Origin: Alcanivoracaceae bacterium
GTDB lineage: Bacteria; Pseudomonadota; Gammaproteobacteria; Pseudomonadales; Alcanivoracaceae
Direction: 5' to 3'
Assembly: GCA_029213045.1 (NCBI GenBank)
Contig: JARGPN010000006.1
Location: 418,123 to 482,122, forward strand
DNA: 64,000 nucleotides
The notes under the pieces were generated by a model. It searched no databases. It had not been told where the DNA came from and saw only the letters and a program-made list of their open reading frames with translations. Of the stretch, positions 26,818 through 38,529 are shown one piece after another. The position numbers and the translations under genes were made by a program. How positions within the stretch are numbered: position 1 is the stretch's first letter; the number at the start of each line of letters is the position of its first letter.

Positions 26818-27645
26818 TTACTGACGCACTACTCGCTTACTGATTGGCAAGGTTTCGTAATTCGAACGAAATGGATTGATGTCTAGCCCACCACGACGGG
26901 TAAAGCGCCCATACACGGTTAATTGGCGCGGCGCGCACTGCGCTTCAATATCCATAAACACGCGTTCCACGATTTGCTCATGAAAGCCTTCGTGGTTGCG
27001 CAATGAAACAATATAGCGCAATAGACTTGCAGCACTGATTGGCGCGCCTGTGTACCGAACAATCAGCGTTGCCCAATCCGGCTGCCCGGTAACAGGACAA
27101 CGGCTGCGCAGTAAATGGCTATACAGCTGCTCGTTTTGTTCGGCGCCCTGCTCAACCATTAATAAACCGGGGTCGTAGTCATACTGAGTAATATCGAGGT
27201 CCAGCAGATCGATACAGGTGCCCGAATTTTCAAGCCATGGTGTTTTCGCCGCTTCGTCGAGCGTGTGCACCAGCACATCAACCGTACCGTCCGCACATGC
27301 CGAAAGATCTTTTTCGATAACGGTAATGACTGCTGCGCGCGATTCAAACCGGCTGTTTGCGAATGAGTTCAAGTACAGCTTGAGCGATTTAGACTCGACA
27401 ATATTTTTGCTGTTGCACGGCACCCGAAACTCCGCCACCGCGACCACCGGCTTACCGCGCATATCCAACCATGACACTTCATAAGCGTGCCACACGTCAA
27501 CGCCATGAAATGGCAGTGAATCCATTTCCAGTTCTAATCCTTCGCGCGCGTCCCAACGAGGAACGGGGCATAACAAACTTGGCGTATAGGTATCGACATA
27601 ATCTGATTGCCGACCTAATGGTGTGTCTTGAAGAATGCCGCTCAT
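26818..27645 (-). CDS. queF: QueF, NADPH-dependent 7-cyano-7-deazaguanine reductase (long form)
   Basis: 275 residues, the two-domain YqcD type. It reduces preQ0 to preQ1 in queuosine synthesis. Catalytic residues by alignment to E. coli from memory: C183 ([11 protein letters not shown]), D190 in the same motif, E84 (IVESKS) and H222 (GFHEQ). The C-terminus [16 protein letters not shown] is diagnostic. ATG 27645 has AGGA seven bases upstream; the longest frame starts at a TTG. The N-terminal half keeps a Cys at VPCNS (77), a trace of the duplicated domain. Confidence 0.93.
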   Translation of the reverse strand: MSGILQDTPLGRQSDYVDTYTPSLLCPVPRWDAREGLELEMDSLPFHGVDVWHAYEVSWLDMRGKPVVAVAEFRVPCNSKNIVESKSLKLYLNSFANSRFESRAAVITVIEKDLSACADGTVDVLVHTLDEAAKTPWLENSGTCIDLLDLDITQYDYDPGLLMVEQGAEQNEQLYSHLLRSRCPVTGQPDWATLIVRYTGAPISAASLLRYIVSLRNHEGFHEQIVERVFMDIEAQCAPRQLTVYGRFTRRGGLDINPFRSNYETLPISKRVVRQ

Positions 27646-27695
27646 GACCAATTCCTAGTTGTTATCTCTGACTATCGACGTTGCCAAAATCAAGG

Positions 27696-28465
<770 letters not shown>

Positions 28466-28469
<4 letters not shown>

Positions 28470-29398
28470 GCTGTTTTCTCCTGTGGCAAGTTTTTCTCGA
28501 CCAGTTTAATAAACAATTCTTCCAAGCGATTTGTTTTGTTACGCATACTCACTACTGAAACCTTTTGATCTGACAACTTCACAAATACGTCGCTCAATAG
28601 CGCAGTTTTCGGCACATCGACTTCAAGCGTTCGCTCATCGCGCAGGCGAATATCGATACCCTCAATAAACGGCGCGGCCGTTATTGGCGAGGCCAAGTCC
28701 AACACGAAGGTTTCTACGGAGAGCTTTTCCAGCAACGACTTCATGTCGGTATTTTCGACAATGCTGCCGTGGTCAATGATCGCAATACGGCGACACAACG
28801 ACTCAGCCTCTTCCAGGTAGTGGGTTGTTAAAATAATCGTCTTGCCCGATTTGTTAATTTCGGTAAGAAATTCCCACATGGAACGGCGCAACTCGATGTC
28901 TACGCCCGCAGTGGGCTCATCGAGAATTAACAACTCAGGCTCATGCACCAACGCACGAGCAATCATTAGGCGACGTTTCATGCCGCCGGACAATGTGCGG
29001 CTTTGGCTATCGCGCTTTTCCCAAAGGCCGAGGCGGCGTAGGTAATACTCAGAACGCTCCAGCGCCTGCTTTTTTGGAATGCCGTAGTAACCTGCCTGGG
29101 CGACAAGTATATCGAGCACTTTTTCAAACTGATTAAAATTAAATTCCTGCGGCACTACGCCAACCTGACGCTTGGCGATACTTCTATCACCATCGAGGTC
29201 GTGGCCAAGAATACTGACCTTGCCTCCGGTTTTATTTACCAGCGAACTGATAATACCGATGGTGGTAGATTTACCCGCGCCGTTTGGTCCCAGCAGCGCA
29301 AAGAAGTCACCGCGCTCAACGCTAAAGCTCACGCCTTTAAGCGCTTCAACGCCGCTTCCATAGGTTTTGGTTAAATTTTCGATAACAAGTGCAGACAA
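28466..29398 (-). CDS. ABC exporter ATPase (YadG-like)
   Basis: 310 residues. Walker A GPNGAGKS (37-44), Q-loop VVPQEFNFN, signature LSGGM (136-140), Walker B LLILDE (156-161) and the H-loop LTTHYLEEAE. The extra 80 residues at the C-terminus are typical of ABC-2/drug-type ATPases. It powers the permease downstream. The two genes form a small operon. Confidence 0.9.
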
Positions 29399-29525
29399 GG
29401 GGTCGCCTCTTTTGTCACAGCATGATGTTGTCTATTTGCAGGCAGACTCTACCGCAGCAAAGCGGACTGCAAAATATGAAGAAGAGTCGCCACCGATTCG
29501 CGTAGCGCGGGCGGCGACAAAGATG

Positions 29526-30200
29526 TCAATAATAGCCTAAAGCGAGGCGTCCTTGCTCGCCACGCCAAATCCAATTGATATGCGACGCGTCTAGCCATAA
29601 CCACAGACCTTCCATCATCCACGGCCAATCGCTCTCGGTGACTTGCTTGAGGCCAAGTAGCGACGCCACAAACGCCATCAGGATAGTGTCGTGAGTCACG
29701 TGTATGGCAAGCTCGCCTTGCGCAGGATCTCGCGCTTGTAGGTAACGAATAAGCTTTTGCTGACCAGCCAGCGGGGTTAGCAAGCCCATCATTTCTTCAC
29801 TGAGATGATGATTGATAAACCCCACGGCACCCATTTTAAAAAATGCGGGGCCGACGGTGTTGATGTCTTCGACATAGCACCCAGGCTCAACCAACTCTGA
29901 ACATTTTTCGATGGGCAATTCATGGGCAATAATGCCTGCGTGTAAGCCACCCTTTCGTAATGCGATGGCAGTGTCGATGCATCGCCCGACGGGACTGCTG
30001 TAAAACGCTGTCACAGGTCGGCCTAATTCCTGCCCCCACGCCTCGGCCATTCGCACGCCCTCTTCCGTTAACGGCAAGCGGTAATCGGCAAAGCCATTGC
30101 TCGCCAATTCTCGCACGGAGTGACGGGTAAGAAGATGTAGCGGCTGGTCAGCCGGTAAGACGTTGAGCGCGTCTTTTAATTTGGGATGCAATCTAGCCAT
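29526..30200 (-). CDS. Histidine phosphatase superfamily protein
   Basis: 224 residues from ATG 30200; the longer frame to 30302 cannot be excluded because neither start has a clear Shine-Dalgarno. The catalytic His motif is LTRHSVRE (RHG variant RHS). Y/F-SSPVGRCIDTA holds the second Arg, and VTHDTIL the second His near residue 168. This is the acid-phosphatase-like branch rather than a phosphoglycerate mutase. Substrate unknown. It stands as a single gene between the ABC exporter and the TenA-like gene. A short GTCGCC/GGCGAC inverted repeat lies just after its stop. Confidence 0.75.
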   Translation of the reverse strand: MARLHPKLKDALNVLPADQPLHLLTRHSVRELASNGFADYRLPLTEEGVRMAEAWGQELGRPVTAFYSSPVGRCIDTAIALRKGGLHAGIIAHELPIEKCSELVEPGCYVEDINTVGPAFFKMGAVGFINHHLSEEMMGLLTPLAGQQKLIRYLQARDPAQGELAIHVTHDTILMAFVASLLGLKQVTESDWPWMMEGLWLWLDASHINWIWRGEQGRLALGYY

Positions 30201-30376
30201 GTTTGTAATGTCGGACACCAAGTTAAGATCGCGTGTGGGAGTACACGGCGACGGGCAACGCGACAGAAACGCGCTCACCACAACTTTTCTCCAGTATGCC
30301 ACGGCATTACTAAGGAGGCATTACCAAGCGGGAATGTCTGATTCGCGGTGATTAAATAGCGAGAAGCAGCTAACAC

Positions 30377-30405
30377 CACCTACTTGCTAGGCCAGCAAGC
30401 AGGTG
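30377..30405 (-). terminator. Hairpin after the TenA-like gene
   Basis: CACCTACTTGCT (30377-30388) pairs with AGCAAGCAGGTG (30394-30405) with one mismatch and a five-base loop. It lies 15 bp beyond the stop at 30420. No U-run, so termination is only likely. Confidence 0.45.
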
Positions 30406-30419
30406 ATGAGCAGAAGAGA

Positions 30420-31151
30420 TTAAACGATGGGGTTATAGCAGTCTTCGAGAGCGAGAATGTAATACTCCAAACCACGGCGCGCCGCACCCAGCGCGCTTTT
30501 CTGCGCTTCTGGCGTCAACGCAATACGCTTAACAAGCTCCATGGCTTCGTGCGGATGCTCGTCGTCGTAGCTAGCGTGAGCGCGCAACCATGTCATGGTA
30601 TGGCGATTGATTTCAGCGACGCCAGATTCTGCATACGCCTGCATGCCTTTCACAACTTGCTGGCTCCACTCTCCGGTGGCCCATTCGATGGCCAAGTTGG
30701 TGGCGGCTATGCCTTCTTCCAATGACCCAAAGCTGCCAACCTGCCACAGGTAATTATTCACGGCGTCCATGCCTGCGCTGGGCTGTACGGAATCCAGCTC
30801 CGACAATTCAATGCCAAAACCCGCCGCCCAATCTTGATACCAATACGCGTGGCGCTGCTCAACCTTGATGTTGTCTATCAGCCATAGCTTCGCTTCTTCG
30901 TGACCGGGAACGCCACGACGAACTTTCGCTAAGTTCAATGCCATATATTTCGGAAAATTTTCTACGAGCGGATAAAAATTTAACAAGGCTCTGCGCCAAC
31001 GCTCCGAGGAAAGTTGCCCTGACGCCATTTCCGAAAAAACAGGATGAGCGACAACTTTATCTTTGAATGGCACCAAGGAATCCCAAAAGTCTTGTGCCCA
31101 ATCAGTGTGTTCGGAAAGCTCTAATTTTTTCTTATATTGTGCTGCGCGCAT
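30420..31151 (-). CDS. TenA/PqqC-like heme-oxygenase-fold protein
   Basis: 243 residues, all-helical. The family pattern is visible in the first helices (FWDSLVPFKDKVVAHPVF), in DNIKVEQRHAYWYQDWA (about 93-109), ATNLAIEWATGEW (about 147-159) and HASYDDEHPHEAMELV (about 192-207). Glu and His residues in these segments could bind two metal ions, as in the diiron-oxygenase branch, but the usual EExG spacing is absent, so catalytic class is uncertain. It is not beside thiamine or PQQ genes. Monocistronic. Confidence 0.7.
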   Translation of the reverse strand: MRAAQYKKKLELSEHTDWAQDFWDSLVPFKDKVVAHPVFSEMASGQLSSERWRRALLNFYPLVENFPKYMALNLAKVRRGVPGHEEAKLWLIDNIKVEQRHAYWYQDWAAGFGIELSELDSVQPSAGMDAVNNYLWQVGSFGSLEEGIAATNLAIEWATGEWSQQVVKGMQAYAESGVAEINRHTMTWLRAHASYDDEHPHEAMELVKRIALTPEAQKSALGAARRGLEYYILALEDCYNPIV

Positions 31152-31298
31152 AATATGCCACCCTGGCGTGTGTGCTGTTGTCCATTAGGCTAAGCCGAAA
31201 CATACCCATTTGTATGCCAGCCGAAATACCTACACGTAATCCATTATTAATATGCCCACATATACAGGCAAGTTCGAGGACTATTTCCACAAATCCGG

Positions 31299-33362
31299 CT
31301 AAATTAACCGCAGCATCTCTTTTCTAAACTTACGTAATTTCAATCGGTTACGCCTATCTTCACTGGAAAGCGCGACGCCGGACGTCGTTTTGTCCTGATA
31401 TGCAGTTCGGTAGGCCGCGTCGTTATAGAGCCGCAACCACGCCTTGGCGGCCGGTTGTGACGTCGCGGAATGCGCCGTGGCGAGTCGTGCCAGCGCTAGA
31501 GGCCCTAGATCATCCGACACCGGAATACCCTTCTTCTGCAAACCTTTATAGAGCGCCCAATATTCCTTTTCCCACCAATTCAGAGGTACTGATCGGCTCT
31601 GCCAAAACAACAGCAAGCCCATTGCGGCGGCAACAACCCCTAGCCCTGCGCCAATCAACAGCGCAATGCGCATTGGCGAAACGTCACCGAGCAATTTTTG
31701 CAAAACACCTTTTTGTGCATCGGTGTCGTAATCAACAACCAACTTCAACCATTGAAACTCAGCGTAATCCAACGCACTCATAAAATCTTTTAGCAACGGC
31801 AAACCGGAAATACCTACGAGGTCATTGAAGGTGGCAAACGATTCATCGTTTTGCGCCTCCAAGGCGGCGGCCAATCCGAGTCGAACGCGCTCCGGTGCAA
31901 CCATCGCCGTGGGATCAAACTCTTGCCACCCTTTGCCCGGTAGCCATGCTTCTACCCACGCGTGGGCATCGTACTGACGCACTAATAAATGAGTGCCTAG
32001 TGGATTTAGTTCTCCGCCTTGATAACCCGCGACGATACGCGCGGGAATACCTACTGACCGCAGCATAAATGCGAAGCTCGATGCATAGTGCTCACAAAAT
32101 CCCGTGCGGGTGCGGAAAAGGAAATCATCAATTTGTTGCCCGGTAAGCAATGGCGGCTCGAGCGAGTAGTAAAACTCCTCCTCACGAAACCAACTTAACG
32201 CTTTTCGGATAAACGCTTCGTCGCTACCTGCTTCAGTGCGCCAGCGCTGGGCAAGGCTGCGTGTGCGCCCATTCCCTTCTTCAGGAAGCCGTAAGTTAAA
32301 CGCCTTTTCCCAATCAGGAATGTTTTCACCGCGCGGCATCTCAGTAAAGCTTTCAACGCGATACGCAAGGACATCACGAACAGGGTCGGCGTTGATCAAA
32401 CGGCTATCGCGCGCAAAGGCAATGCCGCGCTGTTCGGTAAATGGTGTGACTAACGCAAACAACCAACGGCGACGCGTAGGCTCAAGAATAATTTGGTAAT
32501 TATATTTTTTGCCGACTTGCTGGCGTTGCACTTCGCGATACCAATCACGATTTCGTTCGCCGGGATAGGCCATGTATTCTGCTTGTGGCAAATCATTAGG
32601 CACCGCTTGCGACCAACGTGTGCCGTCAAACCAACTGTACGTTAGGCCGCGCCAATACCGCTCTTCAGGCGGCGGCGGCTCGCCTTTGAAGTCAACCCGA
32701 AACGCGAGAGCTGCGGAACGTGAGAGGCTACTCACTTCGCCCGGCGCCATGGAATCGCTCATCCCGGTTTTTGCGCCTTTTTTCTGAATGGGAAGATCCC
32801 ATAACGGCGGCACACGCGGCACAACAAAAAACAGGAAAATCATTAACGGCATTGCTTGCAGCACTAGCACTAATGAATATTTCAATTGCTGCCTAGCGCG
32901 AATATTCGCTTCAGGTTGGTTTATGCCAATCAGCGCCGCAGTAATCACTCCGAGTACCGCGAACACATAGAGGCTGATCAATAGGTCCTGTCGCGATAAC
33001 AATGCAGTGGCGATCACGAAATAGCACAACACAATGGCCACATAGGCATCGCGCAGTTTAAACATTTCTAAGAGTTTTAAATTAAAGGTACAGACCAGCA
33101 GCACAATGCCGGCCTCCGGCCCAAGCAGCGTGCCATAGGTATACAAGGTCCCCGCTACGGCCCCGACGAGCACCACGGCGCGCGTGATTTTTGCAGGCAT
33201 GCGCAATCGGCCGCGCTGCACAAGAATGCGCCAAACCTGAGTGGTAATAACAAACAACGGCAACCACGCAGGTCCGGTAAGAAAATGCGGCAAGCTGGCC
33301 ATTACGGCGCCGGTCATTAACCAGATAAAGGCGTGCTGAGGCACTTGATAGACGCGCGCCAT
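31299..33362 (-). CDS. tgpA: TgpA-like membrane transglutaminase
   Basis: 687 residues. Several N-terminal membrane helices (about residues 10-185, DUF3488) precede a periplasmic transglutaminase-core domain with the triad C423 (RTGFCEHYASSF), H467 (DAHAWVEAW) and D483 (EFDPTAM). One more helix (about 565-590) leads to a cytoplasmic DUF4129 tail. The P. aeruginosa homologue is essential; its substrate is unknown. Its start overlaps the DUF58 gene by one base (TAATG), completing a MoxR-DUF58-TgpA module. Confidence 0.9.
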   Translation of the reverse strand: MARVYQVPQHAFIWLMTGAVMASLPHFLTGPAWLPLFVITTQVWRILVQRGRLRMPAKITRAVVLVGAVAGTLYTYGTLLGPEAGIVLLVCTFNLKLLEMFKLRDAYVAIVLCYFVIATALLSRQDLLISLYVFAVLGVITAALIGINQPEANIRARQQLKYSLVLVLQAMPLMIFLFFVVPRVPPLWDLPIQKKGAKTGMSDSMAPGEVSSLSRSAALAFRVDFKGEPPPPEERYWRGLTYSWFDGTRWSQAVPNDLPQAEYMAYPGERNRDWYREVQRQQVGKKYNYQIILEPTRRRWLFALVTPFTEQRGIAFARDSRLINADPVRDVLAYRVESFTEMPRGENIPDWEKAFNLRLPEEGNGRTRSLAQRWRTEAGSDEAFIRKALSWFREEEFYYSLEPPLLTGQQIDDFLFRTRTGFCEHYASSFAFMLRSVGIPARIVAGYQGGELNPLGTHLLVRQYDAHAWVEAWLPGKGWQEFDPTAMVAPERVRLGLAAALEAQNDESFATFNDLVGISGLPLLKDFMSALDYAEFQWLKLVVDYDTDAQKGVLQKLLGDVSPMRIALLIGAGLGVVAAAMGLLLFWQSRSVPLNWWEKEYWALYKGLQKKGIPVSDDLGPLALARLATAHSATSQPAAKAWLRLYNDAAYRTAYQDKTTSGVALSSEDRRNRLKLRKFRKEMLRLI

Positions 33363-34318
33363 TACGACTCTCCGTATAGCGCAAGCACGCGTAACATTTG
33401 TTGCTTATGCTCGGGCCCAATCGCAGGCGGAATTTCGGTGTCGGGCAAACGCAAGCCATAAGGGTTATTGCTGCGATCTAGCTCTAATAGCCACCAACAC
33501 AAACGGCTTAACTTATTCTCAGGGTCCAAGCCCTGCAGCCGATCCCAGTCCAACCAGCGACGGCCTTCGCTGGGATCAGAAAATAATTTTGTATTCAGCC
33601 CTTGCTCGCGCGCAAGGCTTTTCCAGTGAATAGAACGCAGAGAGTCCCCCGGTACATACGGGCGAATACCGTCAAAATCTTCGTTGCCTTCTGATCGACT
33701 ATGTTCGCCTTCATCGTCATCGCCGCCTCCAGCAGGGCACTCGACGCTTTCAATTGGGCGCGGCCATGCTAAACACCAGTGATCTAAATCCACCGAACTC
33801 CATGCACGCAGCAAACCAAGTGGAAAGCGCGTTTCTACTCGCAAACGTTCAGCAAACACTTTCCCTCGTTTCGGTAAGTCGACATCGAGCCAGACTGCCT
33901 GCTGCTCTTTTGCTTTAACTGAAACTTCGCGCTCGACACTGCCCGGCCACTGCAACCACAAGCCGGTATGACCATGGCGCACATGCGATACCAAGCGCAC
34001 TTCCAATGCGCCTGCACTTCCCGCAAACCCTTCGCGCATACCGCCTGCCTGCAGCGTTACACCGGAAAGGTTTCTGAAGGTATGCCAAATAGCGACATTG
34101 AATAAGCTTGCTAGAAAAAAAGAAAATGTCAGCAGCAAATTATTTTCGTAGTTGATGCCCCCTATAAACAGTGCAGCGGCAACGGCGAGAAATAGCAGCC
34201 CGTACCCCGTAGGAAGGATAAAAATGCGACGCTGATTGAGCGTAACGGATTGGGATGGCGGTATCCGTCGGCGAAGCCAACGTTTATACCAAGCGCGAGG
34301 AGTATCGAGGATGGGCAT
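33362..34318 (-). CDS. DUF58 (vWA-like) membrane protein
   Basis: 318 residues. Two membrane helices lie at about 33-75. The DUF58 motif YVPGDSLRSIHWKSLAR is at about 223-239. DUF58 proteins accompany MoxR ATPases and are thought to be their vWA-like clients or adaptors. One-base TAATG overlaps join it to MoxR before and TgpA after, so the three are made in a fixed ratio. Confidence 0.88.
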   Translation of the reverse strand: MPILDTPRAWYKRWLRRRIPPSQSVTLNQRRIFILPTGYGLLFLAVAAALFIGGINYENNLLLTFSFFLASLFNVAIWHTFRNLSGVTLQAGGMREGFAGSAGALEVRLVSHVRHGHTGLWLQWPGSVEREVSVKAKEQQAVWLDVDLPKRGKVFAERLRVETRFPLGLLRAWSSVDLDHWCLAWPRPIESVECPAGGGDDDEGEHSRSEGNEDFDGIRPYVPGDSLRSIHWKSLAREQGLNTKLFSDPSEGRRWLDWDRLQGLDPENKLSRLCWWLLELDRSNNPYGLRLPDTEIPPAIGPEHKQQMLRVLALYGES

Positions 34319-35235
34319 TATTGCCGCCGAACAACGGGTACCGCTTCGAGTAATTTTTGAGTGGCCGTTGCAACGGCGCCACCGCTTAATGCTTGCAAGC
34401 GATGTTCGACAACGGGGCCCAATACAACTTGCACATCTTCAGGAATTACATAGTCGCGGCCACCGGTTAACGCCCATGCGCGGGCGGCGCGTAATAAGCC
34501 GAGACCGGCACGCGGTGAAAGACCGGCCACAAAAATGCCGGCACTTCGGCTATGTGCCAACAGCCGCTGAATATAATCAATTAAATCTCGCGAGGCGCGA
34601 ATATCATCAACCGCTTGTTGCGCCGCCATTAATTGCTCGCGTGACACCACCGGCGCCAAGTTAACAGCTTGCGAGCGACGATCACTGCCACTCAATAATT
34701 TTAGTTCCATCTCCGCAGACGGATAGCCCAGTGACAATCGCATTAGAAAACGATCGAGTTGCGATTCTGGCAACGGAAACGTTCCCGCCTGTGTTACTGG
34801 GTTTTGCGTCGCCAGCACAAAGAACGGTTCAGGCAGCGCGCGTGTTACGCCATCTAGTGTTACTTGACGTTCTTCCATCGCTTCTAGCAATGCGCCCTGG
34901 GTTTTTGGCGTGGCCCGATTAATTTCGTCCGCCAACAATAGCTGCGTAAAAACGGGGCCATCTTTTGGTTCGAATTCACGGGTTTGCGGATTAAAAATCG
35001 ACACACCGAGAATATCGGCGGGCAACATGTCAGAGGTAAATTGCACGCGGCGATAATCCAGTGAAAACACGCGCGCCAAAGCGTGTGCGAGGGTCGTTTT
35101 CCCCATGCCGGGCAAGTCTTCAATCAACAAATGTCCGCGCGCCAGCAGGCAACTTACTGCCAAGCGAATTTGTTCTTCTTTTCCGAGCACAACAGTTGAA
35201 ACCGCTGTAACGGCTTGGCGAATCACATCTTGCAT
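34318..35235 (-). CDS. MoxR-family AAA+ ATPase
   Basis: 305 residues. Walker A LPGMGKTT (38-45), Walker B LLLADEINRA, sensor 1 in FVLATQNPVTQAGTF, arginine-bearing lid LSPRAGLGLLRAARAWAL near 240. MoxR ATPases act as chaperones for metal or cofactor insertion or for membrane-complex assembly. This one begins two bases after the metZ stop codon, so it is at the end of the biosynthetic operon. Confidence 0.9.
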   Translation of the reverse strand: MQDVIRQAVTAVSTVVLGKEEQIRLAVSCLLARGHLLIEDLPGMGKTTLAHALARVFSLDYRRVQFTSDMLPADILGVSIFNPQTREFEPKDGPVFTQLLLADEINRATPKTQGALLEAMEERQVTLDGVTRALPEPFFVLATQNPVTQAGTFPLPESQLDRFLMRLSLGYPSAEMELKLLSGSDRRSQAVNLAPVVSREQLMAAQQAVDDIRASRDLIDYIQRLLAHSRSAGIFVAGLSPRAGLGLLRAARAWALTGGRDYVIPEDVQVVLGPVVEHRLQALSGGAVATATQKLLEAVPVVRRQ

Positions 35236-35237
35236 AG

Positions 35238-36455
35238 TTAAACCTCGTAGCCTAATGCCTTGATACCGCGAGCTAAGTCTGCGCGCAAATCTTCAAGCCC
35301 CTCTAGGCCTACGGCAACACGAATTAAATTTTCAGTCACACCCGCCTTGGCTTTTTCTTCCGCCGCAACACGGCCATGTGTTGTAGTGGCCGGATGGGTA
35401 ATCGTGGTTTTGGTATCACCCAGATTTGCCGTGATGGACATAATTTGTGTTGCGTCAATAAAGCGCCATGCCGCCTGACGATCGGCATTACCGTCACTGT
35501 CTTTTACGCTGAATGACATTACCGCACCAAACGCGGACTGTTGGCGTTTAGCAGTGTCGTACTGTGGGTGGCTGGACAAGCCGCAATAGTGAACGCGTTC
35601 GATGCCTGGTTGTTTCTCTAGCCATTGCGCCAAGTCTAATGCTTGCTCGCTATGCGCTTTCATACGCAGCGACAGCGTTTCTAGACCTTTCAAAAATACC
35701 CATGCATTAAAAGGGCTCATGGTGGCACCGGCGGTGCGCAAGAACCCGTACACTTCGGAAATTTCGGGATCACTGCCGACAACAGCGCCACCTAAGCAGC
35801 GGCCTTGGCCATCGAGATATTTTGTGGCGCTATGGATAACAAGATCAGCGCCCAACGCTATGGGCTTTTGCAGCGCAGGCGTGCAAAAACAGTTATCGAC
35901 GATTAACAGCGCGCCCCGTTCCTTGGCAATCTCTGATAACGCCGCAATGTCGCCCACTTCCGCCAAGGGGTTCGACGGCGTCTCCAAAAAGAGCGCACGG
36001 GTTTGCGGTGTGATGGCCGCGCGCCACGCATCAAGATCACCGATATCGACTAACGTCGTGGTGATGCCAAATTTCTTTAAATATTTCTCGTAAAGAACAT
36101 TGGTGGTACCAAACACACTGCGCGAGCTGACGATATGATCGCCCGGCGCTAACAACGCAAGAAAGGTACAAGTAATGGCCGCCATGCCGGAGGCAAAAGC
36201 AACGCAGCGCTCTCCACCTTCTAACGCGGCAAGACGCTGTTCAAATGAACGAACGGTTGGATTGGTGAAACGCGAATAGATATTACCCGGCTCTTCACCC
36301 CCAAACCGTGCTGCCGCTTGCGCCGCACTGTCATAGGTAAAACTGGAGGTAAGAAAAATCGGCTCGGAATGAGACTGCTCGTCGGTGGGTAACTGCCCTG
36401 TCCGCACGGACAAGGTTTCGACGCTGAGATCTTCCGGCAACCGCCGTTTGGTCAT
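35238..36455 (-). CDS. metZ: O-succinylhomoserine sulfhydrylase
   Basis: 405 residues of the Cys/Met-metabolism PLP family. It makes homocysteine from O-succinylhomoserine and sulfide. K212 (HSATKYLDGQGR) is the PLP lysine; ASGMAAI (88-94) binds the phosphate and YSRFTNPT (60-67) the neighbouring subunit cofactor. The length and position after purF match Pseudomonas metZ. Gap to purF is 38 bp. Confidence 0.92.
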   Translation of the reverse strand: MTKRRLPEDLSVETLSVRTGQLPTDEQSHSEPIFLTSSFTYDSAAQAAARFGGEEPGNIYSRFTNPTVRSFEQRLAALEGGERCVAFASGMAAITCTFLALLAPGDHIVSSRSVFGTTNVLYEKYLKKFGITTTLVDIGDLDAWRAAITPQTRALFLETPSNPLAEVGDIAALSEIAKERGALLIVDNCFCTPALQKPIALGADLVIHSATKYLDGQGRCLGGAVVGSDPEISEVYGFLRTAGATMSPFNAWVFLKGLETLSLRMKAHSEQALDLAQWLEKQPGIERVHYCGLSSHPQYDTAKRQQSAFGAVMSFSVKDSDGNADRQAAWRFIDATQIMSITANLGDTKTTITHPATTTHGRVAAEEKAKAGVTENLIRVAVGLEGLEDLRADLARGIKALGYEV

Positions 36456-36493
36456 TGAAATCTCCTCAACGGCGGCTCCGGAATGGGAGTCGC

Positions 36494-38023
36494 CTAACTG
36501 GCGTTATGCAGGTCCATGACTTCGTTATCGGCGAGAGCCTGAGACCTTTCTTTATTACTTGTGTGCTTGGCCGCGTCACTGCGCGAACTTTGCAAGCGAT
36601 CTAAATATGCTTCGTCGATATTACCGGCCACGTATTTTCCGTCAAATACGGAGCAGTCGAAATCAGACACGTTTGGATTGCCTTCACTGCACGCATCTAC
36701 TAAGTCTTTTAAGTCTTGGTAGATCAGCTTATCCGCACCAATCAACTGACAAATTTCTTCAACCGTGCGGCCATGAGCAATCAGCTCTTCCGCCGCCGGC
36801 ATATCAATGCCGTAGACGTTCGGAAATTTCACTGGCGGCGCTGCGGACGCAAAATATACTTTGTTGGCACCTGCTTCGCGGGCCATCTGGATAATCTCAT
36901 TGCAAGTTGTACCACGAACAATGGAGTCATCCACTAATAATACGTTTTTACCTTGGAATTCTAGCTCAATGGCGTTCAGCTTTTGACGCACTGATTTTTT
37001 ACGCTGTTGTTGGCCGGGCATAATAAAGGTACGGCCAATGTAGCGGTTTTTAATAAAACCTTCGCGGTATTTTACTTCCAGTCTATTCGCCATCTGCAAC
37101 GCGGCGGTACGGCTAGTATCAGGAATTGGAATTACCACGTCGATGTCATTGTCCGGCCACTCACGTAAAATCTTATCCGCGAGTTTTTCTCCCATACGCA
37201 AACGCGCTTTGTATACGGAGATGCCATCAATAATTGAATCTGGGCGAGCGAGATAAACGTGTTCGAAAATGCAGGGCTGTAGTGCCGGCGCTTCAACACA
37301 CTGGCGCGTATGCACTTCACCGTCAGCGGAAATATAAATTGCTTCGCCAGGCGCAAGATCGCGCTCTAACTGAAAGCCTAGCCCCGACAGCGCCACACTT
37401 TCTGACGAGACCATATATTCTGGGCCGTTCGGTGTATCACGACGGCCGTAACACACTGGGCGAATACCGTGTGGATCGCGGAATGCGAGAATGCCGTAGC
37501 CAGTAATCATGGCGATAACGGCATACGCCCCTTCCACACGCTTATGCACCCGTGAAACCGCGGCAAAAATATCGTCCGGCTGCGGCGTCAGCTTGCCCAT
37601 CATTTGCAGCTCATGGGCGAACACGTTCAACAACACTTCCGAATCGGAGGTGGTGTTGATGTGGCGCAAATCCGCTTTAAAAATATCTTCCGCGAGTTGC
37701 TCGGTGTTGGTCAAATTACCGTTGTGCGCCAAGGTAATACCGTATGGCGAGTTCACGTAAAATGGCTGCGCCTCGGCGGAGCTTGAGGAGCCCGCAGTGG
37801 GATAACGCACATGGCCAATGCCAATGTTGCCGACCAATCGACGCATGTGACGATTGCGAAAGACATCGCGCACCATGCCGTTGTCTTTACGCAAAAATAA
37901 ACGGTCACCGTCACACGTAACGATACCGGCAGCGTCCTGGCCGCGGTGTTGCAAAACCGTCAATGCATCATAGATTGCTTGATTGACGTAAGAACGGCCG
38001 ACGATGCCGACAATACCGCACAT
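36494..38023 (-). CDS. purF: Amidophosphoribosyltransferase
   Basis: 509 residues from ATG 38023, which has GAGGG upstream; the frame extends to 38140 but the enzyme must begin MCGIVG, because Cys2 becomes the N-terminal nucleophile of the glutaminase domain. The PRPP-binding loop is [12 protein letters not shown] in the C-terminal half. It catalyses the first step of purine synthesis. cvpA precedes it by 14 bp, an old association. Confidence 0.97.
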   Translation of the reverse strand: MCGIVGIVGRSYVNQAIYDALTVLQHRGQDAAGIVTCDGDRLFLRKDNGMVRDVFRNRHMRRLVGNIGIGHVRYPTAGSSSSAEAQPFYVNSPYGITLAHNGNLTNTEQLAEDIFKADLRHINTTSDSEVLLNVFAHELQMMGKLTPQPDDIFAAVSRVHKRVEGAYAVIAMITGYGILAFRDPHGIRPVCYGRRDTPNGPEYMVSSESVALSGLGFQLERDLAPGEAIYISADGEVHTRQCVEAPALQPCIFEHVYLARPDSIIDGISVYKARLRMGEKLADKILREWPDNDIDVVIPIPDTSRTAALQMANRLEVKYREGFIKNRYIGRTFIMPGQQQRKKSVRQKLNAIELEFQGKNVLLVDDSIVRGTTCNEIIQMAREAGANKVYFASAAPPVKFPNVYGIDMPAAEELIAHGRTVEEICQLIGADKLIYQDLKDLVDACSEGNPNVSDFDCSVFDGKYVAGNIDEAYLDRLQSSRSDAAKHTSNKERSQALADNEVMDLHNAS

Positions 38024-38037
38024 AGCGGAGCCCTCTG

Positions 38038-38529
38038 TTAGGAACCAAAGCCAAGGATGAAGTTTACAAGGTCTGACGCCGTTCGGCGCGACCAGTCTTC
38101 CAGTACCGCGAACTGAGGCACGAGCATCGACTCTTGCCACCAGCTGTCAGCGGCAAATAAATGCCGCCCTAACGCAATTAGAGCCACCACCAGCAATACA
38201 CCGCGAATCGCCCCGAATACCATACCAAATAGACGATCGGTACTACTTAACCCCGTGACGCGCACGATCTCACCTAAGAGGTGATTGATCAACGCGCCGA
38301 CGATCAAGGTGGCGGCAAATAACAGACCAAACGCCACAGCGGCACGCGCACTGGGGGTTTCGATGGAATTTTCTAGCATTAATTCGAGCCCAGGGCCGAA
38401 CAGACGGGCAATGATAAAGGCAGCGACCCAAGAAAACAGAGAGAAGGCTTCTCGAGTGAACCCACGGCGCAGGCTCAATAATGCTGAGACACTGATGACT
38501 ACGAGAATCACACCGTCGGCTAAATTCAT
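38038..38529 (-). CDS. cvpA: CvpA family membrane protein
   Basis: 163 residues with four membrane helices: [18 protein letters not shown] at the start, then [34 protein letters not shown] and [20 protein letters not shown]. CvpA was named for colicin V export and is generally envelope-associated; the exact role is unclear. It sits directly before purF. Confidence 0.93.
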   Translation of the reverse strand: MNLADGVILVVISVSALLSLRRGFTREAFSLFSWVAAFIIARLFGPGLELMLENSIETPSARAAVAFGLLFAATLIVGALINHLLGEIVRVTGLSSTDRLFGMVFGAIRGVLLVVALIALGRHLFAADSWWQESMLVPQFAVLEDWSRRTASDLVNFILGFGS

